From assembly GCF_038051985.1 (NCBI RefSeq), contig NZ_CP150291.1, forward strand, positions 1,612,001 to 1,676,000: 64,000 nucleotides of DNA, in the 5' to 3' direction. Both the position numbers and the translations under genes were made by a program. Shown one piece after another: positions 9,976-19,563 of this stretch (position 1 is the first letter of the stretch; each line of letters opens with the position of its first letter). This stretch comes from Solibacillus sp. FSL H8-0523. Its GTDB lineage: Bacteria > Bacillota > Bacilli > Bacillales_A > Planococcaceae. Under the pieces are notes generated by a model. That model was not told the origin of the DNA. It ran no database searches and saw nothing but the letters and a program-made list of their open reading frames with translations.

Positions 9976-10290
9976 TCATTCTCCTTTCAGTTCGCTTATT
10001 TGCCTATCTATCATATTGGTAATTTTAAATGTTTCTTTTTTTATTTTTTTATGTTGCTCAATCAAAACTTCTTCTTTTAGCTGCTCTAAAATTGCTAATG
10101 TTCTATCATGCCAAACTTGACTAGGTAAATTGCCGATAATCTTTTTAAGCCCTTTAATTTCTGTGCAAATGCTGTCAATGTAATCAACTAAATGCTCATT
10201 TTTCTCTTCATATAGAGGTAGTATTTTCCACACAAGAGGAATAAGCGTCATTAGATATTGAAGGTACTCATATTTTGAAAGCTGACTCAT
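9976..10290 (-). CDS. Small neck-region protein, unknown
   Basis: 104 aa, helical, start overlapping the previous stop (4-base overlap). Its stop codon overlaps the ribosome site of the next gene. Tight coupling with both neighbours marks it as part of the connector set. No motif is recognised. Confidence 0.62.
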   Translation of the reverse strand: MSQLSKYEYLQYLMTLIPLVWKILPLYEEKNEHLVDYIDSICTEIKGLKKIIGNLPSQVWHDRTLAILEQLKEEVLIEQHKKIKKETFKITNMIDRQISELKGE

Positions 10291-10718
10291 TCTAAAATTT
10301 CCTTTATGCGATGAATGTTATAAGAGTATCTTGACATGAGCACATTAGCTTCACCAGCGACTTTATTTTTCATTTCGATTAGGGCTTTAATTTGATTGGC
10401 ATTGGAATACATACGATACTCTTTTGAATTAAGATTTTGTTTTAATAAATCTTCTTTAATTAGGTGTGTATCTAAATAAATTGAGAGCATAAATTTTGAA
10501 AGGATTAATTTTTCGATGTGGTTTAATTCAACATTAAATTGTTGGAGTTCCAGATCAAAATCAGTTAAATCATGTGAGCAATTTGAAAAATATCCTATAG
10601 CGCCTAGCAGCCATAACTGCAAGTTTGCTTCTAGTTGATCGTTAGTAAATGACTCAAGACTATAATCTGTAATTTGGGATAAAAAGAGGGGATATATCTT
10701 ATTAAAAGGTGTAGCCAT
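10287..10718 (-). CDS. Putative connector/adaptor protein
   Basis: 143 aa, all-helical, start ATG 10718. The C-terminus (about residues 112-140) is a basic amphipathic helix. It is placed two genes after the capsid gene. Size and helical content fit head-tail adaptors, but this is positional inference. Confidence 0.6.
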   Translation of the reverse strand: MATPFNKIYPLFLSQITDYSLESFTNDQLEANLQLWLLGAIGYFSNCSHDLTDFDLELQQFNVELNHIEKLILSKFMLSIYLDTHLIKEDLLKQNLNSKEYRMYSNANQIKALIEMKNKVAGEANVLMSRYSYNIHRIKEILE

Positions 10719-10736
10719 TGCATAACACCCGCTTTC

Positions 10737-11297
10737 TTATTCAATAATTTTGACATCAAGACATTTTTCAATTATCTCAATGATGCGAATATCGAATAAT
10801 GTTCGATTCATATATTTTTGTTTAGCAATAGAAATAACAGTCTCACGCATTACAACAGGCATTTTTGGAAGTGTCTCTTCAAGACGTTGAGGATTAGAAA
10901 ATAACTCTTCGACACTATGCTTATCTAGCACACTTTCATATAGTTTTGTGTAATTTAATTCCGCAACTGCATCTTCATTTAAGATGATAATAAAGGCATC
11001 TTCGATATGACGCTTTTGTGAGCTAGAACGCATTGCTTGCAATTCACCGAATGGAATCTGCGCAGTATCACCGTACTCTTCTAGTTCAAAAGAATATCCA
11101 GAGCGACCAATGTAACCGTACCTACCAGTTGTGTTATTCATAACAGTAATTTTATTATTAGCAGTCAGTGGAACTTTTGGTTGTTTAATTGTTTTTTCGA
11201 TAGAATTGTTTACTTGGTTTTCAGTTGGAATATCTACACTTTTTGAAGCTGCTGTCTTGCGGCCAGTTGTCTTGCTTGTTGTATTTTTTTCCGTCAT
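10737..11297 (-). CDS. Head-region protein, unknown
   Basis: 186 aa. The first 45 residues are Thr/Lys/Ser rich and probably disordered; a compact domain follows from about residue 50. It lies directly after the major capsid gene, with a GGGCG/CGCCC hairpin at 11326-11341 ahead of its ribosome site. It may be a minor head protein. No family is recognised. Confidence 0.62.
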   Translation of the reverse strand: MTEKNTTSKTTGRKTAASKSVDIPTENQVNNSIEKTIKQPKVPLTANNKITVMNNTTGRYGYIGRSGYSFELEEYGDTAQIPFGELQAMRSSSQKRHIEDAFIIILNEDAVAELNYTKLYESVLDKHSVEELFSNPQRLEETLPKMPVVMRETVISIAKQKYMNRTLFDIRIIEIIEKCLDVKIIE

Positions 11298-11363
11298 AAT
11301 TTAAAATCCTCCTTGAAATCAATGAGGGCGAATCAACGCCCCCTTGTTTTGCTTTTATTTATT

Positions 11364-11379
11364 TTAAAAATTTACTTAT
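11364..11379 (-). repeat. AT-rich promoter-type element (copy after capsid gene)
   Basis: On the minus strand this reads ATAAGTAAATTTTT, matching the dispersed element. It lies 7 bases past the capsid stop. No -10 is seen 45 bp downstream. Confidence 0.5.
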
Positions 11380-11385
11380 ATAATA

Positions 11386-12357
11386 TTAAACAGTAAAGCG
11401 AACGATACCGAATTTATTAGTTAGTGATAAACCAACGCCTGCTTTTTGGATTAAGTAGTGCTCAATAGATAAGTCGCCTTGAATATTTTGCACATCTTCA
11501 ACAATTGCAGTACCTTCAGTTACAATTTTTACAATCTTATCTGAAGTATTCGGTAAAATTAATAAATCAGTATTTGATAAATTAAACTCATTTGAGTTAG
11601 GTTTGAAAGATTGAGTTAATGCTACTGTATCGTAACCACGGAAAGTACCTACATAGCCAAGAGCGTTATATCCATCTTTTGTATCATTGCCTGCGTATGC
11701 TGGTTGAATTGGAGCTAAAGCAGCTTTTGTACCAACAACGATTGCAGAACCATATAATGCTTCAACGGCTTGAAGAACACGTAATAATTCTGTTTCAGAG
11801 AATGTACCAGAATATTTAAATAAAGCATCGATGCTATTATAAGAGCCATAGATTGCAGCATTTACAGATTCAGCAATTTTCTTTTCATATGATTTTGCAA
11901 CTTTTTCTACAAGTTTAGCCCAGTCGATTCGCTTAGATAAGAAGCGGTAGAATTCATCGTAAATTGCTACTCCATAAGTAGCTAAGTCAACAGTCATTTT
12001 GCCATTTGTTACGCGTTGTTTACGTAAATTTGCAGTACCATCGGCAATAACTGATACATCAAATAACGCTGGATTCTCTACGTCAAATACAATAGCGTCA
12101 CCCCAGGCAACATTGCGCACTTCAGCAAAACGTCCCATAGTTTCTTCAAGACGATCATTAATGATTGGTGAAATAGTTTCTTGGATAATTTGAAAAATCA
12201 CATACTTGTTTTGACGGTATACATCATAAGTAATTTCATCTGTACCAATTTTCTCTAAGAATGCAGAGCGTAATACGTCATTTGCATCTGCTTTTGAAAA
12301 GTTTCCATTTACTTGACCTTTAGATAAGTCAAGAGCTAATTTAATTAGTTCATTCAT
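11386..12357 (-). CDS. Major capsid protein
   Basis: 323 aa, strong AGGAGG site, ATG 12357. Composition and alternation of helices and strands fit an HK97-fold coat protein. It lies after the portal, protease-scaffold and small head gene. The gene is isolated by spacers on both sides, as for highly expressed coat genes. Called on synteny, size and composition. Confidence 0.88.
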   Translation of the reverse strand: MNELIKLALDLSKGQVNGNFSKADANDVLRSAFLEKIGTDEITYDVYRQNKYVIFQIIQETISPIINDRLEETMGRFAEVRNVAWGDAIVFDVENPALFDVSVIADGTANLRKQRVTNGKMTVDLATYGVAIYDEFYRFLSKRIDWAKLVEKVAKSYEKKIAESVNAAIYGSYNSIDALFKYSGTFSETELLRVLQAVEALYGSAIVVGTKAALAPIQPAYAGNDTKDGYNALGYVGTFRGYDTVALTQSFKPNSNEFNLSNTDLLILPNTSDKIVKIVTEGTAIVEDVQNIQGDLSIEHYLIQKAGVGLSLTNKFGIVRFTV

Positions 12358-12396
12358 TTCCTAATTCCTCCTATATATTAAAAAAATTTATTTTTG

Positions 12397-12855
12397 TTAG
12401 ACAGTTAGTACACGTAATAAAGCCATATCACGTTGGTCATAATCAAACTTAGTTAATGCTTCAACCACGAAAGTAGTACGAGAATCTACATTTACTGAAT
12501 AACCATAATCAGCATTTCCTGTTACTACTGCGCCCACTACTGGAGCTGCCGTAAACATAGAGCGTTCAACTTGGAATTTATCTCCGACAGTAAGGTGATA
12601 AGCACGAGCTGCCTCGCCTGATTGAATAAAAATATCTAATTGATCTAAAGACTCATCAGCTTTCACTTCTGGAACGGCAACTAATAATAATTCTTTATCT
12701 TTAGCTGGCGCTACTGCGTTCATTAATTCACGCTCTCCAGCCACAGGTGTACCTAAAGCAACTAAAGAACCATTTAATAGTCCATTTGCAACTAGAACAG
12801 ATTCGATGTTACCGTTTGATTTCGCTTGCAGTTTATCTAAATTTACTTTTGTCAT
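12397..12855 (-). CDS. Head decoration or head-associated protein
   Basis: 152 aa from ATG 12855 with AGGAGGAAAAAAAT ahead of it. A longer frame starts at 12912, but its extra 19 residues would overlap the end of the upstream gene and lack a ribosome site. Ala/Val-rich and beta-rich. Small proteins between scaffold and capsid genes are often decoration proteins, hence the call. Confidence 0.7.
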   Translation of the reverse strand: MTKVNLDKLQAKSNGNIESVLVANGLLNGSLVALGTPVAGERELMNAVAPAKDKELLLVAVPEVKADESLDQLDIFIQSGEAARAYHLTVGDKFQVERSMFTAAPVVGAVVTGNADYGYSVNVDSRTTFVVEALTKFDYDQRDMALLRVLTV

Positions 12856-12880
12856 TATTTTTTTCCTCCTAAAAATTTTC

Positions 12881-14335
12881 TTATTTATTGTATTTCTCGA
12901 AAAGGCCGCCATACGGAGTAGGGACTACGTTTTCTTCTTTTGATAAAGGTAAAGCAACTTTATTTACTTCTGCATTTGGAATATTTGAAACTACTGAAAA
13001 ATTCTTCTTACCATAGATCGCAAATAATTTATCTTCTACGTCTTGGATTTCCGCATCTTTCATTGCCTCAAAGACATTCGTAAATTCTTCTTCTGATAAT
13101 TTATCAGCAAATTTTGCTTTAATATCTAACTCTTCACGTTGACGCTTGTAAGCGCGTAGTTCATCGAGTTGAAGCTCATTTGCTAATTTTTCTGCTTCAA
13201 TACGTTCAAAATTTGAAGCGAAAGATGTTGCAGCACCTTCAAACGGCACATACTCAATCTTCACTTTTACAGACTCTTCGAATTTAATTTCAACGTTATC
13301 GCCAGTCATAGCGTAAGGCGCTTGATAAAGTTGATAACCATCTTTGATATTTTCAAAAATTACTAATGTATCCGTATAATCTACGTACCAATAGCTGCGA
13401 CACTTATCACCCCAATGATCAATATGATCTTCTTTACTTAAAGCGGCTCTAATTTGCTGCTTCATTTGTTCACCAGAAAGAGCGAACTCTTGAATCGGCT
13501 CATTAACAACAGGCTCATTAGATTCAAGCTCTGTATCGGGCGTAACCTCTTCATTTACTGGCTCAAGTTCAAACTCTGTGTTTGTAGAAACTACTTCATC
13601 TTGCACTTCTTCTTCAAGATTAGTATTTACATCTAATTCGTTATTGTCTTCCATTTCTGTACCTCCTTCTTGAGAAAATAGCGTGTAGAATTCTTGCATC
13701 TTTTTCTCAATAGTATTTTGTAGAGCTTCTTGTTTAGAAAACTCGATCTCTACTGTAGAATTTTGCATTGCTGGAAGAACATCTTCTCCGAGTAAGCAAG
13801 CGCCAAAAAATTCAAATGTCTCAAATTGGAAAACTCCATCTTTATCAAATGTGCCAGAGTACTTATCCGACAACTCCATTGATTGACTTGTAATACCTTT
13901 TTGTTTCATGATGTTAGTTGGCTCATCCCACTTAGTCCACATTAATGCGTCCACTACTAAATATTCTTTTTCTTCACCTGAATCTGTGACACGCATTTCC
14001 CAACGGGCGTTATTCGCTTCGGGAATCACCCCTACAGCAGAACCTAAATATTTCAAATTAATTTCGCCTTCTTCATTACGATGAAGAACTAAACGATGGT
14101 CGCTAAAATCCTGTTCTCCTACTGAATTTTCTTCTATAAAAGCTAAGATTGGTGTGTTTGCTAAAGTAGGAATTGCGTTTTCGACAACTTCTTTACTGAA
14201 GCTTGAGCCATTAAAATTAATTCCTGTGTGCATTAGCCAAATCTTCACTTTCAAGAATCTAGCGTCATCTTTTTCATATTGTTTAATGTTTTGAAAGATC
14301 GCTGGTAGCTTAGTGTTTACTTTTTTTTCTGTCAC
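12881..14335 (-). CDS. Prohead protease fused to scaffold domain
   Basis: 484 aa from GTG 14335 (AAAGGTGGTG just upstream); an in-frame ATG at 14353 has no ribosome site. The N-terminal ~210 residues carry a His in DFSDHRL and a Ser in GITSQSMEL, the His/Ser pattern of phage head serine proteases (XkdF-like group). Residues ~230-290 are a Glu/Asn/Val-rich acidic linker, and the C-terminal part is charged and helical like a scaffold. It probably cleaves itself and capsid components during head maturation. Position between portal and capsid genes supports this. Confidence 0.78.
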   Translation of the reverse strand: MTEKKVNTKLPAIFQNIKQYEKDDARFLKVKIWLMHTGINFNGSSFSKEVVENAIPTLANTPILAFIEENSVGEQDFSDHRLVLHRNEEGEINLKYLGSAVGVIPEANNARWEMRVTDSGEEKEYLVVDALMWTKWDEPTNIMKQKGITSQSMELSDKYSGTFDKDGVFQFETFEFFGACLLGEDVLPAMQNSTVEIEFSKQEALQNTIEKKMQEFYTLFSQEGGTEMEDNNELDVNTNLEEEVQDEVVSTNTEFELEPVNEEVTPDTELESNEPVVNEPIQEFALSGEQMKQQIRAALSKEDHIDHWGDKCRSYWYVDYTDTLVIFENIKDGYQLYQAPYAMTGDNVEIKFEESVKVKIEYVPFEGAATSFASNFERIEAEKLANELQLDELRAYKRQREELDIKAKFADKLSEEEFTNVFEAMKDAEIQDVEDKLFAIYGKKNFSVVSNIPNAEVNKVALPLSKEENVVPTPYGGLFEKYNK

Positions 14336-14362
14336 TGTATCACCACCTTTCATAGAAAGAAG

Positions 14363-14427
14363 TTAATTAGTTTTAATTAGTTTTAATTAGTTTTAATTGG
14401 TTTTAATTAGTTTTAATTGGTTTTAAT
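14363..14427. repeat. 10-bp tandem repeat, about 6.5 copies
   Basis: Unit TTTTAATTAG (or TTTTAATTGG) repeats head to tail with an exact 10-bp period, across the end of the portal gene and the spacer before the protease gene. The period is one DNA helical turn, so the A/T tracts are in phase and should bend DNA. The repeat supplies the portal stop codon. Confidence 0.9.
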
Positions 14428-15922
14428 CTTCTAAGTTATCAATATCAACTTGTCGGCTATCTGATCTTTCATCTTCAGAAGTTTGTGGTCTTCCAACTCC
14501 TGTATTGCTACCATCTGTTTGAGTATGAGAAGAAGTTAAAGGAATAAATAAATCTTGAAGTTTAAAAATTTCGTTCTCTAGTTTTGTCTTATTTAATATT
14601 TCAATAGGAGATAACCCCAACGAGGCAACCATTTCCATTTTTACGGGAGCGCCAAATTGCGCTGCTCTTAAATAGCGATCAAACACTTCTTTACGACTGA
14701 AATTTGTTGTATCAATAAATTTGATGTAAAACTTCAAGTTCCCAGATTGTTTTTTTAGTTTCCGATTAATCCATCGCTCAATTTGATTCAGCGTGTTATA
14801 CAAAAGGTTTTCATCGGCCATGATACTTTTACTAATACCAACGGACGTATTTTTATCTGAATTAAACAGATATTGAGAAATAGCAGAATCCGTATAAACT
14901 TCGCGCTGCGCTTGCGCAATTGTATCCATATCGCTAATGTTTTTTTCCATCTTAATAGGAGATAATTCCATTGGAGAAGTAGCTACACCGACACCATCGG
15001 GAACAGCAGAAGATAATTGATTATGGAAAAGCATGGCTGTCTCTAAACTTATTTTAAAAACGTCAATGTCTGAAGTTTTATCGTCTATTGGGATTTGTTG
15101 AGATAGTAATAGGAAGTTATCCATTTTAGCTTTAGATTTTTTGATTTTTTTATAATCGTCTAAATCAAAGATGGACTCAAATACAGTATTAAAAGGGGGA
15201 AGAGCGTAGTCAGTAACATCATCATTAATTTTGATACAAATTGTTTTGTTTGAATCTAATTCAAGCCATTTATTTGATTGTTTGTTTAAGGTGTAAACTA
15301 GGTGCTTCACTTTAAACTCTTCTGGAAATAGTTCTAACTCAGTGGGATACTTATCAAAATAACTAAAATCAAATGCAAAGTTAAATACACCATCTTCAAT
15401 AGATGATATTTGACAATAATCTGCATTCAACCGTTGAATAAAATAAGAATCTTTTGACTCATGTTCATACCCGTAAAAAACATCTTCTTTAAAACTTACT
15501 TTTAAAACTTTACTCATCTCATGTTTTAAATTTAATTTATCTACGTATTGAGCAGATTTTTCATATGCTTTAGTAATTTTATCTGCGTTAAACTTTAAAG
15601 GGATGTCAACAATATTTAATGTATAATCGTAGGTTGGTAACGTAGCAAAATGTCGTACAATCTGACGATATTGGGATGAAACATTATAAAGATAATTCGA
15701 TAACTGACGTAGCTGTTTTTCGTATTTAGCGGGATTTTGTAAATATTCTGCAACCATTTTAGAGTCGAATCTAGCCAGTGCAGTAGGAGTAGGGGATAAG
15801 GCTTTATTAAGATTTTTTGTGTTCATCTTGCGAATTGCGGTAGCAAACTGTCCTAAAAGCGCCTGTTTCTTTGATTCCACATCTTCTTCGTTAATCTTCT
15901 GATTTACCAATTCTTTTGACAT
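14423..15922 (-). CDS. Portal protein
   Basis: 499 aa. ATG 15922 is chosen over ATG 15928 because GGAGG lies seven bases before it. Size and position directly after the large terminase fit the dodecameric head portal. The C-terminal ~25 residues are Ser/Asp rich and the end lies in a tandem repeat. No unique motif, but synteny is strong. Confidence 0.88.
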   Translation of the reverse strand: MSKELVNQKINEEDVESKKQALLGQFATAIRKMNTKNLNKALSPTPTALARFDSKMVAEYLQNPAKYEKQLRQLSNYLYNVSSQYRQIVRHFATLPTYDYTLNIVDIPLKFNADKITKAYEKSAQYVDKLNLKHEMSKVLKVSFKEDVFYGYEHESKDSYFIQRLNADYCQISSIEDGVFNFAFDFSYFDKYPTELELFPEEFKVKHLVYTLNKQSNKWLELDSNKTICIKINDDVTDYALPPFNTVFESIFDLDDYKKIKKSKAKMDNFLLLSQQIPIDDKTSDIDVFKISLETAMLFHNQLSSAVPDGVGVATSPMELSPIKMEKNISDMDTIAQAQREVYTDSAISQYLFNSDKNTSVGISKSIMADENLLYNTLNQIERWINRKLKKQSGNLKFYIKFIDTTNFSRKEVFDRYLRAAQFGAPVKMEMVASLGLSPIEILNKTKLENEIFKLQDLFIPLTSSHTQTDGSNTGVGRPQTSEDERSDSRQVDIDNLED

Positions 15923-15936
15923 GTGCATCCTCCTTT

Positions 15937-17727
15937 CTAGTAAAGTTTAGGTTTTTTATACATAAATAATTGAGCGGGTTTAAATTCTTGCTTTGTTTTT
16001 CTGTTTTTTGGTTCAAGATAATGGCTAACAAAGTAATTTAGATAGCTTAATGAGCTATATCTATCCTTACGTGCTGAACCAATTTCTTTCAATGATACTT
16101 CGCCTTGATCGTTGTAAGTTGCTTCAAGATTAATTGTTTCATTAATAAGTAAGCTTGTTTGAATAAAAGGCATTTTAAATTTAATTTTTATATCTTCGGG
16201 CAAGCTTTTATAGCCCTTTAATGTCTCTAAAATTTCCTCCGCATCATTCTCATGCAGCATCAGTTTTAGTTTTTTATTCCGCAAAGAATTTTTCATCGTA
16301 ACAGCAATTTTACTGTTTAGCTTGGATGTACCTTGTATAGAGTAAATAGCTTTTTGTGCATTTGGGTAAACGCAACGCTTCGCTAATTCGTCATCATTCA
16401 TACATTTCAATGGAGGATATTCTTGGCCGTTTCGCGGGTCAATTTGTCCTTGTCCTAAAACGTCTAATAAAAATATTCCAGCATTTAATGTATCAAGTAC
16501 AAGATAGTCTGCCGCAAATTCATTGAAAAGTTGATTAATTCGTAGTGACTGCTCACTTACGATTCCACCATCAAATGTTTCTGAATAAACAACATGACGC
16601 TCATAACCATCCACAGTAGGAATTAATCGCACACAAAAAATAGCCGTAGCATCGTTTGCGCTACCGCCTTTTGTTGCAATATCGGCCGAAATAATTCTTA
16701 TTTCTCCTGTTTCTTTTTTTGCATATGGTTTCTTATCATTAATATAATCAGCAATTTCAGAAGGGTAGAACGCTTTAGCTACTCGTCTATTTTTATTAAG
16801 GTCTTCAAAACTAAAGTATGACTTTTCATTTTCTCCAAACCATAAGGCTTGCATTTCCATTTCCCATCCAATTGCGTCAAAGTCTGCTTCTGACATTTCA
16901 TCTAGTACTTGCTCTTTCATAAGCAGTCGCTCTTTAATTGCTAGTTGATAGGGGAGACTACAAATAAAATACTTTTTACCTTCAATCATAGATTTAAAAT
17001 AAGTTTGCGCTCTATCCCACGACCAATGTGATTTATAGTAGCAAGAACTTAAATAGATTTCTTTATTACGCTCTTGTAAATGCTCATATTCTGGGTATGC
17101 ATGATAGCCTGCTTGTCGAGGAGTTGTTAAGAACTTTCTTAAAACTTTTGTAATAATCGGTAAATCCACTTGACGAAACTCATCAATAAGAATTACATGT
17201 GCTCGCGCAGAACGTGCATTGTCATTTGAAGTAACAACCATTATGCTTGAGCCATTATGAAACAAACAGCCTGGGCTATTTACACCTAGCTTCAAGTCTA
17301 AAATTTCTCGCCTTAAATTAGGGGAGTTAATCATAATTTGTTCTATCTTTTTGAGTACACTGGTGGCTTGACCTTTAGTTCCAGACGCAATTACTACAAT
17401 AGTTCCAGGATACAAAATGCACCGACAAACAGCATAAACAGCAGACAAAAAACTTTTCCCTTGACCACGCGAGGCGAGGTACATGAAATAGTTATTAGTT
17501 TGCATTGCGAAAATCAGTAATACTTGAAATAATTTCAGTTGAATACCTAAATAATCTCTTGCAAATATATCCATTCTGAATCTGTACCAAGATGCCCAAA
17601 TAGCAATACCGCTCATCATCTTTTCTGATTTCGACTGTACAGTTCTATGATTTCGACCAGTATCAAATATATTCATACCTCTAGTCGATTTATTTCGATT
17701 AACTTGAAAATTTTTAAATCCCGTCAT
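15937..17727 (-). CDS. terL: Terminase large subunit
   Basis: 596 aa packaging motor. ATPase motifs: Walker A-like ASRGQGKS at residues 85-92 and Walker B VILIDE at 178-183. The nuclease domain begins near residue 345 with ISADIATKGG, an Asp typical of the RNase H-like centre. The start overlaps the end of the small-subunit gene by 14 bases, so the two are coupled. It cuts and pumps concatemeric DNA into proheads. Confidence 0.95.
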   Translation of the reverse strand: MTGFKNFQVNRNKSTRGMNIFDTGRNHRTVQSKSEKMMSGIAIWASWYRFRMDIFARDYLGIQLKLFQVLLIFAMQTNNYFMYLASRGQGKSFLSAVYAVCRCILYPGTIVVIASGTKGQATSVLKKIEQIMINSPNLRREILDLKLGVNSPGCLFHNGSSIMVVTSNDNARSARAHVILIDEFRQVDLPIITKVLRKFLTTPRQAGYHAYPEYEHLQERNKEIYLSSCYYKSHWSWDRAQTYFKSMIEGKKYFICSLPYQLAIKERLLMKEQVLDEMSEADFDAIGWEMEMQALWFGENEKSYFSFEDLNKNRRVAKAFYPSEIADYINDKKPYAKKETGEIRIISADIATKGGSANDATAIFCVRLIPTVDGYERHVVYSETFDGGIVSEQSLRINQLFNEFAADYLVLDTLNAGIFLLDVLGQGQIDPRNGQEYPPLKCMNDDELAKRCVYPNAQKAIYSIQGTSKLNSKIAVTMKNSLRNKKLKLMLHENDAEEILETLKGYKSLPEDIKIKFKMPFIQTSLLINETINLEATYNDQGEVSLKEIGSARKDRYSSLSYLNYFVSHYLEPKNRKTKQEFKPAQLFMYKKPKLY

Positions 17728-18613
17728 TTAGATCACCTTCATTATCTAAGTCATCTAATAGTTCTTCAGAGGAGACGGTGTATTGATCCAATTCAGCATA
17801 ATACTCTTCTTCATTTTTATTCTCAATTCCAAGCATTCGCATTAAGTGTCCCGTGAACCAAACAGACAGATATTTTCCGACTTTATCAGTAGATTTCCAT
17901 TGCTCTTCATCTGGAATTGGTCTTGTTTCTTCCCATTTTTTTACGAGTGTTCCAAATGTCTCTTGTTCAACGCTTTGAGCGCCAGTCTCTTGCATTGGCT
18001 TTAGATTAGATGAACCAAGTAGATCTTGATACGTCTTTAATTCGTTCTTTACATCTTTGCCAGCAGCACGTTTTTTACGAATATCAAGTTGAGTTAAACA
18101 AATTTCACGAATTAGATTTTCCATTGATTTTCCCGAAATATCATATTGCGAACCGAATTCAGCAAATTCACCACTTAGCCAAATAAAGTCCGTTTCCGTA
18201 TAACCTTCGCCCCAAAAATCCACAGCATTTTGATATTCTTGCACAGTTAATTTAGTAGGCTTTATTTTTTTTGTTATATTACTAATATCAGTTAAAGCAA
18301 CTAACGAGTCTGAATCGGTAAATCCCACGTTTTTATATTGCATCATTGAATTGACCATACGAACGTAATCCCGTACATCACCTTTAAAAAGGTTTTGATA
18401 GAAGGGCTTATTAATAATGCGTAATAATCCAAGCAATCCTTCATGTCCATTTTCATCGACAATTTGTAGTACACAAGCCTTACAAATATGCATCTTTCCA
18501 GATGGGAAAAACATTATATCTGCATTGTAATAATCATTTAATACTTTAGGTAAATTACATAATTCACATATTTTTTTTGTTGGTTTTTCTTTTTGTTTTT
18601 TTAGTTGTACCAT
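17714..18613 (-). CDS. terS: Putative terminase small subunit with zinc-binding N-terminus
   Basis: 299 aa, AAGGAG site before ATG 18613. A zinc ribbon at about residues 16-47 has CELC and CKAC pairs. The rest is helical with an acidic tail. It lies immediately upstream of, and overlaps, terL, the usual place for the DNA-recognition subunit. Assignment rests on position and on the putative DNA-binding zinc module. Confidence 0.72.
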   Translation of the reverse strand: MVQLKKQKEKPTKKICELCNLPKVLNDYYNADIMFFPSGKMHICKACVLQIVDENGHEGLLGLLRIINKPFYQNLFKGDVRDYVRMVNSMMQYKNVGFTDSDSLVALTDISNITKKIKPTKLTVQEYQNAVDFWGEGYTETDFIWLSGEFAEFGSQYDISGKSMENLIREICLTQLDIRKKRAAGKDVKNELKTYQDLLGSSNLKPMQETGAQSVEQETFGTLVKKWEETRPIPDEEQWKSTDKVGKYLSVWFTGHLMRMLGIENKNEEEYYAELDQYTVSSEELLDDLDNEGDLNDGI

Positions 18614-18663
18614 ATAAAGCTACTCCTTCTCTGTATCAAAGAGGGGTGTTGTTTAATTGAATT

Positions 18664-18688
18664 AAAAAAAGACTCTCCGCAGAAAGTC
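18664..18688 (-). terminator. Terminator after the ClpP-like gene
   Basis: Stem GACTTTC/GAGAGTC, four-base loop, then seven T on the minus strand. Confidence 0.8.
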
Positions 18689-18701
18689 CTTAATAATTCA
18701 A

Positions 18702-19322
18702 CTAATTTAATAATTCATCAACAATCCCATATTTGATACCTTCATCATCTGCAAACATAAACCATTCAATATCAGCTTTTTCATCATATAATTCTTCTGA
18801 AATGGTTGTGTTTTCTAGGATGAATTTTTTAATTCGTTGATCTAATTTATCGTAGAAAGCCATTGTTGACTTCACTTTATTACTTGTTCCATGCGCACCC
18901 AATGAACCATCGTGGATTAATAAAACTGTATTAGGATATGCTAGGCGAACGTGTCCACTCATTAAGAGTAAAATTCCCATTGAGGCTGCACAACCAACAG
19001 CTATTGTCATTACTTTTGTTTTACTTGCTATTACCGCATCAATTGCAGCGAATCCCGCAACCGTATCGCCACCATTACTTGTAATAAAGATTCTAATTGG
19101 TTGACGCTCATCGCCAACTAAACCAGCCTTATCATCTTCTTCATTCCATTTAATAATCCAATAAACAATAGTATTTACGATATTTGAGTCCACTTCATCA
19201 TTAAATAGAATTTTGCGTTGGTGATAAGCTTCCCACATCTGATAATCTTCCATTTTTGCAGGAAAGTCTAAAGTTAAATATTCGTCACTTAATCCAAAAA
19301 AATTTGGTTTTTTTTCGCTCAT
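18702..19322 (-). CDS. ClpP-family serine protease (S14)
   Basis: 206 aa with the family layout: SNGGDTVAG loop, nucleophile Ser in GCAASMG, His in LLIHDG and an acidic residue in the following helix region. It may be a phage head protease or may replace/modify host ClpP. A second serine-protease-like gene (protease-scaffold) is present, so its role is not obvious. It has its own terminator and a good AGGAGG site and precedes the terminase genes. Confidence 0.88.
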   Translation of the reverse strand: MSEKKPNFFGLSDEYLTLDFPAKMEDYQMWEAYHQRKILFNDEVDSNIVNTIVYWIIKWNEEDDKAGLVGDERQPIRIFITSNGGDTVAGFAAIDAVIASKTKVMTIAVGCAASMGILLLMSGHVRLAYPNTVLLIHDGSLGAHGTSNKVKSTMAFYDKLDQRIKKFILENTTISEELYDEKADIEWFMFADDEGIKYGIVDELLN

Positions 19323-19388
19323 ATAATTTTCCTCCTAAGTATTGAGTAGAGGATAGCGGATAGAGATTGTCTATCATTTCCGTAATCG

Positions 19389-19508
19389 TTAGCTTTTAAG
19401 CCAGTTTTGAAACTTCTCATTTAAATTGTGTATCTTAATTATTCCAACTACGTAAATTAAGAAAATAATATCTTTGATTCGTTCAATGATGGAATGTAAG
19501 AAATTCAT
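19389..19508 (-). CDS. 39-residue single-pass membrane peptide
   Basis: Start ATG 19508 after AGGATG. The product has one hydrophobic segment (about residues 13-26, IIFLIYVVGI core) flanked by Lys/Arg, then a charged tail. It lies in an otherwise empty spacer between the phosphoesterase and ClpP genes. Function unknown. Confidence 0.55.
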   Translation of the reverse strand: MNFLHSIIERIKDIIFLIYVVGIIKIHNLNEKFQNWLKS

Positions 19509-19563
19509 TTATATCATCCTGTATTATAAAATTTTACTTATGGGGCTTCGGTCGGTCTAGGCA

